29,572 nt of DNA from CAZFNU01 sp964520445 (GCA_964520445.1 CAZFNU010000003.1:1-29572), one strand, 5' to 3'; shown: positions 18,503 to 27,693, numbered from the stretch's first letter. The notes: generated by a model not told the origin, from the sequence alone. Program-made: numbers and translations.

Positions 18503-18586
18503 TGCCGAGGGAGGGACTCGAACCCTCACGACCTTACGGTCATCGCCACCTCAAGGCGACATTTCTACCAATTTAATCACCTCGGC
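18503..18586 (-). tRNA. tRNA-Leu (GAG)
   Basis: 84-nt class II tRNA: acceptor GCCGAGG/CCTCGGC, anticodon stem-loop with TTGAGGT, long variable arm (TGACCGTAAGGTCG), T-loop TTCGAGT, discriminator A73. Reads CUC and CUU. Confidence 0.95.
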
Positions 18587-18590
18587 ATAA

Positions 18591-18628
18591 AAATATCCTA
18601 CCTACTATATAAGGCAGGCAGGATATTT
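18591..18628 (-). terminator. Hairpin after rplS, directly upstream of tRNA-Leu
   Basis: 18591-18605 and 18614-18628 form a 15-bp stem on the leftward RNA with two G-U pairs; on the rightward RNA those would be A-C mismatches, so selection acted on the leftward transcript. It lies 7 bases after the rplS stop and 4 before tRNA-Leu. Confidence 0.65.
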
Positions 18629-18635
18629 AATATTT

Positions 18636-19094
18636 TTATTCAGCCTTAGCCTCTTCTACTACTTTTTCTGTTTCTTCTTGAGGTTCTTCAACTGGAGTTG
18701 TTTCTGTTTTAATATTTTTTGTCCTATATTCTTTCTTCAATGCTGATTTAGTTTCACGTACTGATTTTTCACGGATATAATATAACTTAGCTCTTTTAAC
18801 TTTAGCAGCTTTAATAACTTCAAAACTAATAATATTTCCCGAATACATAGGGATAGTTCATTCTGTACCAATCCCATCTAGTATTCTACGTACTGTAAAA
18901 TGTCCCCCCATCTCTTTGCCGTGTTTCTTAGAGATAATTAATCCTTGTACAGTTTGGGTTTTATCTTTATTCTTATCTTTTGTCTTTTCCTTTAATCTCA
19001 TAACGATTTTAACAGTACTACCTACCTGAATATCAGGAATTGTAGTTTTGTATTTATTCTTTAAAATCTCATCCATCTTGCTAATTTTCATCAT
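18636..19094 (-). CDS. rplS: 50S ribosomal protein L19 with acidic/basic C-terminal tail (UGA=Trp)
   Basis: Large-subunit ribosomal protein at the 30S-50S interface. The L19 core covers residues 10-115: GSTVKIVMRLKEK, QGLIISKKHG, HFTVRRILDGIGTE, MYSGNIISFEVI and KAAKVKRAKLYYIRE. A TGA-encoded Trp follows GIGTE. After KKEYRTK comes a 30-residue Thr/Glu/Val-rich tail, a style common in CPR L19 proteins. 152 residues against about 115 in E. coli. The start MMKISKMDE has AAAAGAG ahead of it. A dedicated hairpin follows. Confidence 0.95.
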
Positions 19095-19137
19095 ACTCTT
19101 TTAAATGGTTATTTAATTAATATTTGTGGTTATGTCT

Positions 19138-20055
19138 CTATAGACTAACATAATCTAGGCATTTTTGCAAGTCCCCTGGCAAATCTATCTCAAAAACCAT
19201 ATCTTTGCCCTTTCAAGCAAACTCTAGCTTTTTAGCATGTAAAAACTGTCTAAATAAAGGAAATTCTTTATTAACTTTGATAGATCCATATTCTTTATCT
19301 CCTATTACAAAATTAGACAAGGAAGCCAGATGTACTCTAATCTGATGGGTTCTTCCTGTTTTAGGACAAACTTCTAATAAAGAAGTATCTTTAAATTCTT
19401 TTAAAACCCTATACATAGTTATCGCTATTTTTGTTTTATTAGGATTTTGGAAACTTACCTTTCTTCTATTAAATTTTTGTTCAGACCTAGTTATCGGAGC
19501 TTTTATCTCTCCTTCCATATTTTTCATTCTTCCGGAAACTAAAGTAATATATGTTTTCGTGATTGAATGTTTCTTAAACATCTCTTTTAATTCTATAAAT
19601 GAATCATTATTCTTAGCTACCATCATAATACCTGAAGTATCTTTATCAAGTCGGTGTACAATACCTGGTCTTAACATATCTTCCCCTACACCTCGAATCT
19701 CTGGGTAGTAGAATAGTAATCCATTTACTAAAGTATTAGTGTCAGAAATTCTTATTGGGTGAACAGATAAATTAGTTGGTTTGTTAATAATTATAAAATC
19801 ATCATTTTCAAATAATATATCTAGTTTAATATCTGGATTAGCTTTTAATTCTTGAGGTCCTAAATCTCAATTAATTAAAACTATATCCCCTGTTTTTAAT
19901 TTATATGAAGGCTTTAATATTTTTTGGTTATTGATAATAACCCCTTCTTTTTTAATAAAGTGTTCTATTTGACTTCGACTAAGATCAGTAAACTCTTTTA
20001 CTAATACCTTGTCTAGTCTTTGTTTATTTTGTTTTTCATCTATTAATATATCCAT
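19138..20055 (-). CDS. RluD/RluA-family 23S rRNA pseudouridine synthase (UGA=Trp)
   Basis: Isomerises uridines in rRNA. 305 residues: an N-terminal S4 RNA-binding domain (QRLDKVLVKEFTDLSRSQIE), then the catalytic domain with IINKPTNLSVHP, GIVHRLDKDTSGIMMVAK (catalytic Asp in HRLD), and CPKTGRTHQIRVHLA. Two TGA codons encode Trp, one after VLIN and one near the C-terminus (EFA-Trp-KGKD). It ends in TAG at 19138. The full domain order and length fit RluD; the exact target uridines (RluD versus RluA/C) cannot be told from here. Confidence 0.92.
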
Positions 20056-20084
20056 AAATCATATACTATCATATTTAAACTAAA

Positions 20085-20114
20085 AAAGGTAGGGGGTCTA
20101 TGTCCCCTACCTTT
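20085..20114 (-). terminator. Intrinsic terminator of the foreign cassette
   Basis: AAAGGTAGGGG (20085-20095) and CCCCTACCTTT (20104-20114) form an 11-bp stem followed on the leftward RNA by a U-run. It ends the cassette transcript just before the pseudouridine synthase start. Confidence 0.88.
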
Positions 20115-20126
20115 AATATTTCTTTT

Positions 20127-20855
20127 TCAATTTTGTTTAAAATTAACCATTTTTTTCCAATACCCAGTTTTGAGAAAAATCCAGGTCGCTATGGAACTGA
20201 TAACATTCCACCAAAAAAATCTTTTTCTAGTATTAAGCCACCATAGATCCGTATCTGAAGTGAAATGACGCTTAAATGAGAATTTAAATTCCCAATCAGC
20301 CCCGAGTAGAGTATTCGCGGGTAGTATGAATATTGTAAGATTATTCATACCCATTTCCTGTGCGATAAACTGTAAAGTATATGCGAATCGATGTAGGTAA
20401 AACTTATCTGGTACATTAACTATAGTAATATTTTTCCAATTGTTTTTTTGACATAGCCTAAGAACCTCATGACAATTGGCAATACTACTATTTTTACTAT
20501 TATTATCAATAAACCAGCCAAATTTTTCCATATTGACGAAATACTCCATATCGTCTTCGTCTGCACGTTTCCGCATAAGATCTGCTTCTGTATCCAGTCC
20601 TGGTTTCATTTTCCAAGTTCTTCCGCCAGAAAATAATATATTTCTGATCAGAGGAGAAGTTATAGAATAGCCAACCAAAACAGTAACAATATCGCATACG
20701 GTTTCTGTTATATCCAATGATAATTGTGATAAATCATGTTCATTGCTAAGTCTACATCCTATACCAGCTAAAACATCTATCCCGTAATTTTTATAATAGT
20801 CTTGCTAACTTAGAAAAGTTTTTGGATCTTCGATAACAACAATTTTGTTTTTCAT
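20127..20855 (-). pseudogene. DUF218 (YdcF/SanA-like) protein with in-frame amber codon
   Basis: Starts MKNKIVVIEDPKTFLS, meets TAG (20805-20807), and continues in the same frame for 225 residues. The body matches DUF218: ILFSGGRTWK (SGG), DTEADLMRK, NSSIANCHEVL, ITIVNVPDKFYLHRFAYTLQ. Members are poorly characterised and linked to envelope functions. All ten Trp codons are TGG, and it ends in TGA (20127-20129). Under the host code that stop would be read through, adding about 30 residues across the terminator. Its ATG overlaps the upstream gene's TGA (ATGA), a standard-code coupling. It is probably a decaying acquired gene; a sequencing error at the TAG, or a restart downstream, is possible. 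Confidence 0.75.
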
Positions 20856-21523
20856 ATATCCCCTCTCCCAACCCCTACTAAGTAAAAATCTGTATCATTA
20901 GGAAGCATGTTGTCATATACTCTATTTAACGCTGCTTCTAGAAAATTAGCGTATCCCCATTGTTTGTATAATACAATGATAACTACCTCATAATTCATTC
21001 TTATCAATTCTTTTTGAACCCGTGTTTCTTCATCATGGATAGCTTTCTTTACTTCTTCACTACCGTTATTTTCTATTACTTTTTTTGTGACAACGGGAGT
21101 CACTATTTTCTTTATGACAGAAGCAATCGTATCAGGATTTTTATTTTTCACCGTGACTGTTTCCATTATGTCTAGTGCTGTAAAATTCCAATGATTGACC
21201 AGCCACATATTCATGGCATCTGCCTCATACCCTAAAGAAAATTTTTCCATTCCGCCTATTGTATGAAGACTATCCTCATATTTCCTATTTTCTTCTGCTT
21301 GTGTAGAAACAGGTTTTTGTGTGTATATCTCATTCATTATGTTCTTCAATGAATTTAACACAAACAAGGACTTGTTGTTACAAGTACTAAAATCATCCGC
21401 TCCCCTTACACGTTTGGGAGGGATCAATCCTGCCCCTAAACAGATCCACGATAGTCTTTTTGGTCTTTGCATATAGACTATCGTATTTTCCATCCGGGAC
21501 TTGTCTACTGAAAAAATACTCAT
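20852..21523 (-). CDS. Unrecognised protein, first gene of the TGA-terminated cassette
   Basis: 223 residues, soluble, no recognised family. It contains a Gly/Pro patch (WICLGAGLIPPKRVRG), an Arg/Lys/Glu-rich helical middle, and a C-terminus ending DFYLVGVGRGDI. All four Trp codons are TGG. Start at 21523 has GAGAGGA 7 bases ahead, and a TTGACT/TATATT promoter with a 17-bp spacer lies upstream. It stops at TGA, overlapping the next ATG. If UGA is Trp the frame would continue 14 residues to a TAA. Pairing with a DUF218 gene suggests a shared role that I cannot name. Confidence 0.7.
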   Translation of the reverse strand: MSIFSVDKSRMENTIVYMQRPKRLSWICLGAGLIPPKRVRGADDFSTCNNKSLFVLNSLKNIMNEIYTQKPVSTQAEENRKYEDSLHTIGGMEKFSLGYEADAMNMWLVNHWNFTALDIMETVTVKNKNPDTIASVIKKIVTPVVTKKVIENNGSEEVKKAIHDEETRVQKELIRMNYEVVIIVLYKQWGYANFLEAALNRVYDNMLPNDTDFYLVGVGRGDI

Positions 21524-21588
21524 ATATAATCCTCTCTTTCTTCTAAGATTTATTTATTAAATAACATAGCATATTTTATAATATGTAA

Positions 21589-21617
21589 AATATATCATAT
21601 TTCTTAAGATTAGTCAA
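21589..21617 (-). promoter_or_regulatory. Promoter of the foreign two-gene cassette
   Basis: Read leftward: TTGACT (21612-21617), a 17-bp spacer, TATATT (21589-21594). It sits 5 bases after the 3' end of tRNA-Val. Confidence 0.7.
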
Positions 21618-21621
21618 TATG

Positions 21622-21697
21622 TGGGCAATACAGGGCTCGAACCTGTGAACCTCTGCAATGTCAATGCAGCGCTCTAACCAAACTGAGCTAATTGCCC
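21622..21697 (-). tRNA. tRNA-Val (GAC)
   Basis: 76-nt cloverleaf: acceptor GGGCAAT/ATTGCCC, D-arm GCTC...GAGC, anticodon loop TTGACAT, T-loop TTCGAGC. The upstream HTH gene's last codons overlap its first 10 bases. Confidence 0.95.
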
Positions 21698-22389
21698 AAA
21701 TTTTTAATTACCTGGCTACAAAATATTTCGCTTAGATATAATAATTTTCTTTGGATTGCTACATTTCCACAAATAATATAGCAAACACCTTTATAGTACG
21801 GATAAGTTTTTGACCCAATAGTTCTCTTGTCTATGTTTATATAGCCAAAATTACTTATAGGTAAACCGAGTTCTTTAGATCAGAATTTTTTCATTTTTTG
21901 AGGATCTTGGTCAGCCCTTAAAGTTAATTGACATTTTATTTTCTTAATATCTATATCATAAAGATGGTTCATTAGGGTTATAAAGAATTTTAGGATTACA
22001 GGATTGGTATTACCCATAGAAGTTTCGACTTTTTTCTTTGTACCCTCACCAAGATATAAAAGTGCAAGAGCTAATTCTAGGATCACTTTATCACTTGTAT
22101 TGATAGATTCTAATATGTCTAACGCCTGTTCTTTAGCTAATAATAGTCTATTTTCTTTTTGTTGGTTATGTCATAAAATAGCACTTTCTCGTGATTTTAC
22201 TAACTTTTTCTTTCAATTTTGAATTATTTTTTCTTTTTGCTTTGCTGATAATTTAATATCTTTAAACCAACCACTAAGAGTAGATCGTGGTATTTGTAAT
22301 TGATGCTCAATGGCACCGATAGCCAATCCTTTCTTACGAAGCATTATAGCCTCTGATTTTAAGGTAAATCATTTTGATTCCATGCGCAT
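21688..22389 (-). CDS. HTH plus LAGLIDADG-like putative DNA-binding protein, copy 1 (UGA=Trp)
   Basis: About 233 residues with four TGA and one TGG Trp codons. The N-terminal helix-turn-helix (LRKKGLAIGAIEHQLQIP, then STLSGWFKD) is of the resolvase or MarR-small type. The rest has LALALLYLGEGTKKK and MGNTNPVILKFF, a pattern reminiscent of LAGLIDADG-like homing-endonuclease folds, and ends with KGVCYIICGN. The gene at 23031-23690 is a paralogue with the same order (GLFLYWGEGAKTK, LSNTN). Two in-frame ATGs exist (22389, 22383). The TAG stop lies inside the tRNA-Val gene, so the two are transcribed together or the tRNA is cut from this mRNA. Nuclease activity is unproven; a transcription factor is equally possible. 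Confidence 0.65.
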
Positions 22390-22401
22390 ATACTATCATA
22401 T

Positions 22402-22938
22402 TTATTCCTTTCTTTCAAGTATTCCAGGAAAATGTATAGGTTTTAGTATCAAACAAGCAATTCATACAGAAACAATCCCAGCGATCATTCCTAATAGTAT
22501 GTCCCCTGGTCAATGCATCCCATTATATATTCTTGATCATCCCAGAACTAGAATAAAGAATAATGTAGGCCATAAAAAAGGATTATTAACTACTAAGGCT
22601 AACAAAATACTCGTCATCATAGACACATGGCTTGAAGGAATAGTACTATCTGTTTTAATAATTCCTAGAGTATGCGTATTTGGTAACACAAGATAGGGAC
22701 GTGGAGAAAGAATAAGATTCTTAGAAATTAGATTTACAAAAAAGAGATTTAATATAATTGCTAATACGATGAAAACAATGGTTCTGGTTTTATGAACAAC
22801 TCTAGGGGATAATATAACATATAACATAACCCCAAATACAATTAAACCTAAAAACAAGTAACTACTAATAATAGTAGACAAGATATCTAAAAGTGGAGCC
22901 CTATTACTATTTATTAAATTAAATAAAAATGTATTCAT
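22402..22938 (-). CDS. PAP2-superfamily phosphatase, membrane (UGA=Trp)
   Basis: 178 residues, about five membrane helices. The three PAP2 motifs are present: KNLILSPRP (Kx6RP), IPSSHVS, and SRIYNGMHWPGD (SRx5HxxxD). The Trp before PGD is TGA, the position where HWPSD is standard, which strongly supports UGA=Trp. Three TGA, one TGG. Likely dephosphorylates undecaprenyl pyrophosphate or a phosphatidic-acid-type lipid at the outer membrane face. It starts 13 bases after tRNA-Ile and is followed within 12 bases by the HTH gene. Confidence 0.92.
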
Positions 22939-22951
22939 ATTGTTATATTAG

Positions 22952-23023
22952 TGGGCGTGGATGGGATCGGACCATCGACAACCAAATTATAAGTTTGGCA
23001 CTCTGCCACTGAGTTACACGCCC
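22952..23023 (-). tRNA. tRNA-Ile with UAU anticodon
   Basis: 72-nt cloverleaf: acceptor GGGCGTG/CACGCCC, D-arm ACTC...GAGT, anticodon stem CCAAA/TTTGG with loop CTTATAA (anticodon UAU), T-stem GATGG/CCATC, discriminator A73. It reads AUA directly. Most bacteria instead use a CAU tRNA modified to lysidine by TilS. The T-loop is TCCGATC, with C in place of the near-universal U55. All stems pair perfectly, so it is not an obvious pseudogene. Confidence 0.88.
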
Positions 23024-23030
23024 AAAAAAA

Positions 23031-23690
23031 TTATTTATACTTATTTTCAATAGCCCTGAGAGACATTAATACTTTTTCTGATAATTTTGTTCCACATATT
23101 CTGACATTACAGGTACCATGTCCGAAAGTGCCCTTGTGTGTAATACTTTTCGTGGAAGTATCTTTAATATATGGTCTGTAGAAATATTTTCTAGGCATAT
23201 CCAATAATTTTGATCAATAATTTTGTTCTTTTTCTATATCCATATCATTATACAAATGTATGTGGATCCTTATTTTGTCTTTTGGCATTTTCATAATTTT
23301 CGTTATTCATACTATAAAAAACNNNNNNNNNNGGTTTGTGTTAGATAGACAAATACTAGAACTTTTAGTTTTTGCTCCCTCTCCCCAGTATAAAAACAAA
23401 CCCGCTATAAAAAGATCTCGAGTAGAAAAAGGGAAAAGACTTTTGATTTGTTCGTTATAGACATTTTTAAGCCTAGAGTCTTTCTTGTTTTTCATGGTTG
23501 CTCTATACTTTTCTATCTTCTTTGCATTATGATAATTTAACTTATCTAGTTGTTCAAAGGAAAGAGGATAATTTCTTAGTCATTCACTTAAAGTGCTCTT
23601 GCTAATACTGAGAAGTGCTTTTATTTCATTATAACTTTTACCTTGCTTTCTTAATTCTAATGCTTTTTGATGTTCAATAAATCTAGCCAT
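23031..23690 (-). CDS. HTH plus LAGLIDADG-like putative DNA-binding protein, copy 2 (UGA=Trp, contains gap)
   Basis: About 219 residues with a 10-N gap. It opens MARFIEHQKALELRKQGKSY, then an HTH ending STLSEWLRNYPL. The body has DLFIAGLFLYWGEGAKTK and LSNTN, followed after the gap by FFIVWITKIM, DKIRIHIHLYND and KGTFGHGTCNVRICG. It has the same architecture as the gene at 21688. Three TGA and one TGG Trp codons. The frame is intact across the 10 N, so the true gap is 10 bases modulo 3. It ends 7 bases before tRNA-Ile on the same strand. Confidence 0.62.
23323..23332. other. Assembly gap (10 N)
   Basis: Ten N inside the second HTH/LAGLIDADG-like gene, directly after the conserved LSNTN motif. 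The flanking frames agree at this length. Confidence 0.95.
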
Positions 23691-23771
23691 ATCATTAAAT
23701 AGGTTAAGGATTTATATACTCTTTATACTATCAAATTTTATCTCTTTTTTCAACCCACATAGATATTAAAT

Positions 23772-24758
23772 CTAATTCATGAGTATTAACCCATAAATAA
23801 GTTTTCCTAATTTAGTAGGATCATGTCTTAAGAGTCCTGTATGTCTTGCCAAATCTGACTGGACTATCTTTAATTTAGAGCTTGCTTTAAAATCATTTAA
23901 ATCACATTTAACTAACTCTTTCCTTTCTTTGAGGTATTTATGTATAAAACTCTTAGGTAGATCAGAAGATTTATTGACTATAAAATAGTTAAAGATATTT
24001 TTAGCTGTATATTTTTCTAGTGTCTTTAGAAAATCTATAGCTGTAAAATGATCAGTTTCTCCGAACTTAGTAGTAATATTACAGATATAGAATTTTTTAG
24101 CTTTACTACTTTTTAAAGCTGAAACAACTCCTTGTACTAAAAAATTAGGTATAATACTAGTATATAAATCCCCTGGACCTATAATAATATAGTCAGCTTT
24201 CTTAATAGCTTCCAAAGCTTCTTTGTTGGCTTTAGGTTTTGGGTTTAAAAATATCTCTTGTATTCTATTATTATCTTTAATTTTTTTATATTTTGCTTTA
24301 TCAATATTAGTTTCTCCAGCTACAAATATCCCGTTATTTAATTTTGCAAATAATTTAACATTTTCTAAAGTTACTGGTATTACTTCTCCTTTAATATTTA
24401 AAATTTTACTAGCTTCTTTAATAGCCTTGTTAAATCCCCCATTTAACCTTTCTAATACTGTTAAAAAAAGATTACCAAAAGTATGTCCTTTTAATCCACC
24501 TCCTTTATCAAAACGATAATTAAATAACCTTGATAAACTTTGCATAGATTCAGGTGCCAAAGCTATCAAGGCTCTTCTAATATCCCCAGGAGGTAAGATA
24601 CCAAATTCTTCACGCAATACTCCAGATGAACCACCATCATCAGCCATAGTAACTATAGCTTGTAAATGTAAAGGAAAAGCTTTTAAGGCATTCAAAACAG
24701 TGAATACTCCTGTTCCTCCGCCAATCACGACTACTTTTTGTAAATTATTTTTAGGCAT
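23772..24758 (-). CDS. yvcK: YvcK/CofD-like protein, gluconeogenesis factor
   Basis: 328 residues, typical length. Motifs: VVVIGGGTGVFTVLNALK (nucleotide-binding start), IVTMADDGGSSGVLREEFG, PPGDIRRALIALA, GHTFGNLFL and IIGPGDLYTSIIPN, all family hallmarks. YvcK binds UDP-GlcNAc and coordinates central carbon flow with cell-wall synthesis and cell shape. No Trp, so it does not inform the code. It ends in TAG. It heads a leftward run with rpe (15 bases downstream of rpe's stop), so the order rpiB-rpe-yvcK suggests a carbon-metabolism operon. Confidence 0.93.
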   Translation of the reverse strand: MPKNNLQKVVVIGGGTGVFTVLNALKAFPLHLQAIVTMADDGGSSGVLREEFGILPPGDIRRALIALAPESMQSLSRLFNYRFDKGGGLKGHTFGNLFLTVLERLNGGFNKAIKEASKILNIKGEVIPVTLENVKLFAKLNNGIFVAGETNIDKAKYKKIKDNNRIQEIFLNPKPKANKEALEAIKKADYIIIGPGDLYTSIIPNFLVQGVVSALKSSKAKKFYICNITTKFGETDHFTAIDFLKTLEKYTAKNIFNYFIVNKSSDLPKSFIHKYLKERKELVKCDLNDFKASSKLKIVQSDLARHTGLLRHDPTKLGKLIYGLILMN

Positions 24759-24773
24759 ATTTTAAAATGCTAG

Positions 24774-25406
24774 TTATAAACTAGCTTTTAAGGTTTTTAA
24801 GGCTTCTAATGGTTTTGGTGAATCAAAGACAAAAGATCCTGCAGCTAAATAATCAGCACCAGCCAGAACTAACTTTCTAGCGATTTCTATATTCACTCCC
24901 CCATCTACCTCTATTAATGTTTTAGGAAATTTCTTTTTCAAATCCTTGATTTTATCCAATACATATCATTCAAATTCTTGTCCAGAAGGTCCAGGTATTA
25001 CTCCTAATAATAAAACAAACTTTACTCTATCAAGATAAGGATATACTTGGCTTATAGGGGTTTCTGGACATAAAGCTAATCCTAATTCTATTCGCGCCTT
25101 TTTAGTTTCTGTATAAATTGTATTAAAATTTTGTATTGCTTCTAATTGCACTATCAGCCTTCTTGGTTTTAAAAACATTCAATCTTTTAAAAATTTCTCT
25201 GGGTTATCAATCATCAAATGAATCTCTAAAGGATTTTTTATCTTTAGTGATTTAATTTTAGAAATATCGTGAAAATTCTTTCAGGCTGTAAATTTCCCAT
25301 CTGCCACATCCAGCTGAAATCACCCTTTGTATTTTTTCAATACACCGAGGTCTTTTTCTAATTTTTTAAAAGTTTTTACATTTAATACTGGAATAATTTC
25401 AGCCAT
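24774..25406 (-). CDS. rpe: Ribulose-phosphate 3-epimerase (UGA=Trp)
   Basis: Interconverts ribulose-5-P and xylulose-5-P. 210 residues: PVLNVKTFKKLEKDLG, FQLDVADGKF (metal-site DxxDG segment), PLEIHLMIDNPEKFL (HLM motif), LALCPETPISQV, and near the end LIEVDGGVNIEIA (catalytic/metal Asp) and AGADYLAAGSFVF (phosphate loop). Four TGA Trp codons. It starts AACAAT-ATG without a Shine-Dalgarno. The normal HxDVMDG metal motif is changed to QLDVADG, so one His ligand is missing, and activity is less certain than for a canonical Rpe. Confidence 0.85.
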
Positions 25407-25415
25407 ATTGTTATT

Positions 25416-25859
25416 TTATTTTTCTAATTTATTAATCATTTTATCTCGTCTCACGTATCTTGGCTTAATTAAAGTTTTGGTATTTAAAAATCTTTTAACA
25501 ATTAATCAAGCGTTACTTGGATCCAGGAAATCTCCAGGTAAAGCTAAAATATTAATTCCATTATCTTCTCTAGCCTTTTTTGCAAAAGTAGCATTAATTC
25601 CTACTCCAGATCTAATACCTTTAAATTTATTAGCTACCAACGCGCTCCCAATACCAGTCCTACATATCATAATCCCCATATTGTTTTTCAAGTCTTTCTG
25701 TACTGCCTTAGCCACTAAAGTAACATAATTTACATAATCATCATCTTTATCTAATTTAAAAGCTCCTACATCTTTAAAAGGGAGTTTAGCAGTAGTTAAG
25801 AATTCTATTATTTTTTTCTTTAGGTTGAATCCCCCATGGTCTGCTCCTATATATATCAT
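25416..25859 (-). CDS. rpiB: Ribose-5-phosphate isomerase B (UGA=Trp)
   Basis: Interconverts ribose-5-P and ribulose-5-P in the pentose phosphate pathway. 147 residues: MIYIGADHGGFNLKK (phosphate/His site), the active Cys C66 in IMICRTGIGSALVANK (usual CGTGIG, here Arg replaces the first Gly), and REDNGINILALPG. One TGA, encoding Trp, follows SNA near the C-terminus. Adjacent to rpe, so the non-oxidative pathway genes are paired. C-terminal extension (KPRYVRRDKMINK) is basic. Confidence 0.92.
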
Positions 25860-25879
25860 AAAATGAATTTAATATATTT

Positions 25880-26845
25880 TTAAAAGTGTATCAAATTTTC
25901 TGGTGTTTGTCCATTCAATGATTGTAAGACATTTTTCACCGCTATCTCTGACATCTTAGTCCTTGCCTCTAATGATGCTGCAGCAGTATGGGGAGTTATA
26001 ATCACATTTTGTAATTCAATTAATCCAGGGGCTAAAAGAGGTTCATTTTCAAAAACATCTAAACAAGCCCCTCTAATAACCTTGTTTTTTAAAGCATTAA
26101 CTAAAGCCACTTCATCTATTACTGCCCCTCGACAGGTATTAATAAGATATGCAGTAGGTTTCATTAAAGCTAATTTACTTTCATCGATCATGTGTCTTGT
26201 ATTTTCATTTAAAGGTACATGTAAAGATATAATATCGCATGTTTTAAGTAAATTATCTAAATTAGGTTCAAACTCTATCTTACAATCTTTTTCTCAATCC
26301 TCCTTTCTGCAAATATCATAATATTTAACTTTAGTCCCAAACCCATTAACCGCCATTTTAGCTACCAAACTTCCAATAGCTCCTAACCCTACAATACCCA
26401 ACACATTATCGCTAATCTCGTCTCCTATCATCAATCTAAAATCAAACCCCTTGTATTTTCCGTCTCTAATAAATTGGTCACTTTCTGTAATTCTATGACA
26501 AACATTAAGAATAAAAGCCATGGTATGTTCTGCTACACATAAAGCATTGGCTGCTGGGGTATTACAAACCCATATATTTTTAGATTTGGCATAATTACCA
26601 TCAATATGATCAAATCCTGCAGAGGCTGTAGCTATAACTTTTAAATTTGGCGATAAATCAATAATTTCTTGATCTATTCTATCCCCAACTATTGTTATAA
26701 TCGCATCACTATTAGTTGATTTTTCTTTTAAAATATTTCTGTCCAAGATTGTACCTTCTCCTCCGATAATAATTTCATGTCCAGCATCAATTAATGGTTT
26801 TAAACTTTCTTCAATGATGTTTCTAGTTATGAATATTTTTGCCAT
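25880..26845 (-). CDS. D-2-hydroxyacid dehydrogenase, NAD-dependent (UGA=Trp)
   Basis: 321 residues of the D-isomer-specific 2-hydroxyacid dehydrogenase family (glyoxylate/hydroxypyruvate reductase or D-3-phosphoglycerate dehydrogenase type). The NAD fold is at LGIVGLGAIGSLVAK; catalytic Arg is in NTCRGAVIDE, Glu in CLDVFENEP, and His in ITPHTAAAS. Substrate-side motif: TASAGFDHID. One TGA encodes Trp in the NAD-domain loop (CRKED-Trp-EKD). No C-terminal ACT domain, so a regulated SerA is excluded. It lies 3 bases after the DUF3298-like gene's stop and 20 bases before rpiB. Confidence 0.93.
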
Positions 26846-26847
26846 AA

Positions 26848-27555
26848 TTATTTATTTATCCCTAATTGTTTAAATGTAATCTCAATTTGTTGAGGTCCAG
26901 CTACATAAGGAGCAATCTGATATTCTGGGAAATAGATTGAAATAGAATCTTTTTTCAAATTAAAGTGATTAAAATTATCTTTCTTAGCAGCCAATCCATC
27001 TACAAATAAATCATATTCTAGTTGTTGGCGTTTAAAATAATCTAACGAAATTTGAGATATTTTATCTATAACGGTTTGATTTGTAATAATATCATCAAAA
27101 TTAATTAATTTTCTATTCTTTAAATCATAATTCTTTGTAAATATCATATGCGAGGGATGTGCCCCACCTACAAATTCTTCAGTATCAAAGCGCAGACTAA
27201 ATATCCCCTCGTTATTAAAAGCTACACTATAATTAACAAACAAGGTATATGACCAATCAGGGTTAGGACTTTCTTTAATGGCATTGATGATTTTTTTAAA
27301 ATCATCAACTTCCTCAGTTATAAAGGAATTAATATCTTGGTCTATAAACTCTACATCAACTGTTGGATATGTAACGTCGATAGTATAATTTTTCCCTCCC
27401 TCTGTAATTTTTTTCTCGTTTATCACAACTTGAGTAGTACCAAAGACAGGATTATCAGTTTCTGTATTAGTACCATTTTTTATAAAATGACTGCCGTAAT
27501 ATACCCCCCCAATAATTAGTAATAACACTACAATAATTCACAATATTTTTTTCAT
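26848..27555 (-). CDS. Membrane-anchored DUF3298/DUF4163-like protein (UGA=Trp)
   Basis: 235 residues. An N-terminal anchor (MKKILWIIVVLLLIIGG, with Trp as TGA) leads to an external domain. It has NYTIDVTYPTVD and DINSFITEEVDDFKK (DUF4163-like), then VGGAHPSHMIFTKNYDL and NRKLINFDDII, the DUF3298 hallmark seen in RsiV and PdaC-type proteins. Those families bind lysozyme or act on the peptidoglycan side; the function here is unassigned. The C-terminus has SISIYFPEYQIAPYVAGP, also typical. It leads the leftward run into the dehydrogenase, rpiB, rpe and yvcK. Confidence 0.85.
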
Positions 27556-27652
27556 AGCGATTTTTGAATATTTTGATATATTATAAGTATATCATTTTTT
27601 TTATTTTTTTGCCAATATTTGACATTCTTTTACATATTAGTTATGATAATTA

Positions 27653-27682
27653 AAAAGGGACTGTTTTTAAACAGTCCCTTTT
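27653..27682. terminator. Intrinsic terminator after the orphan membrane protein gene
   Basis: AAAAGGGACTGTTT (27653-27666) pairs with AAACAGTCCCTTTT (27669-27682): 14-bp stem with a tiny loop and T-runs on both sides. It serves the leftward gene ending at 27694 and insulates the DUF3298-like gene. Confidence 0.9.
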
Positions 27683-27693
27683 CTTCTGTATGA

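Noticed and set aside
20127..20855. TAG decoded as an amino acid in the DUF218 gene
   Set aside because: TAG is used as a normal stop by several genes here (for example 19138, 21688 and 23772).
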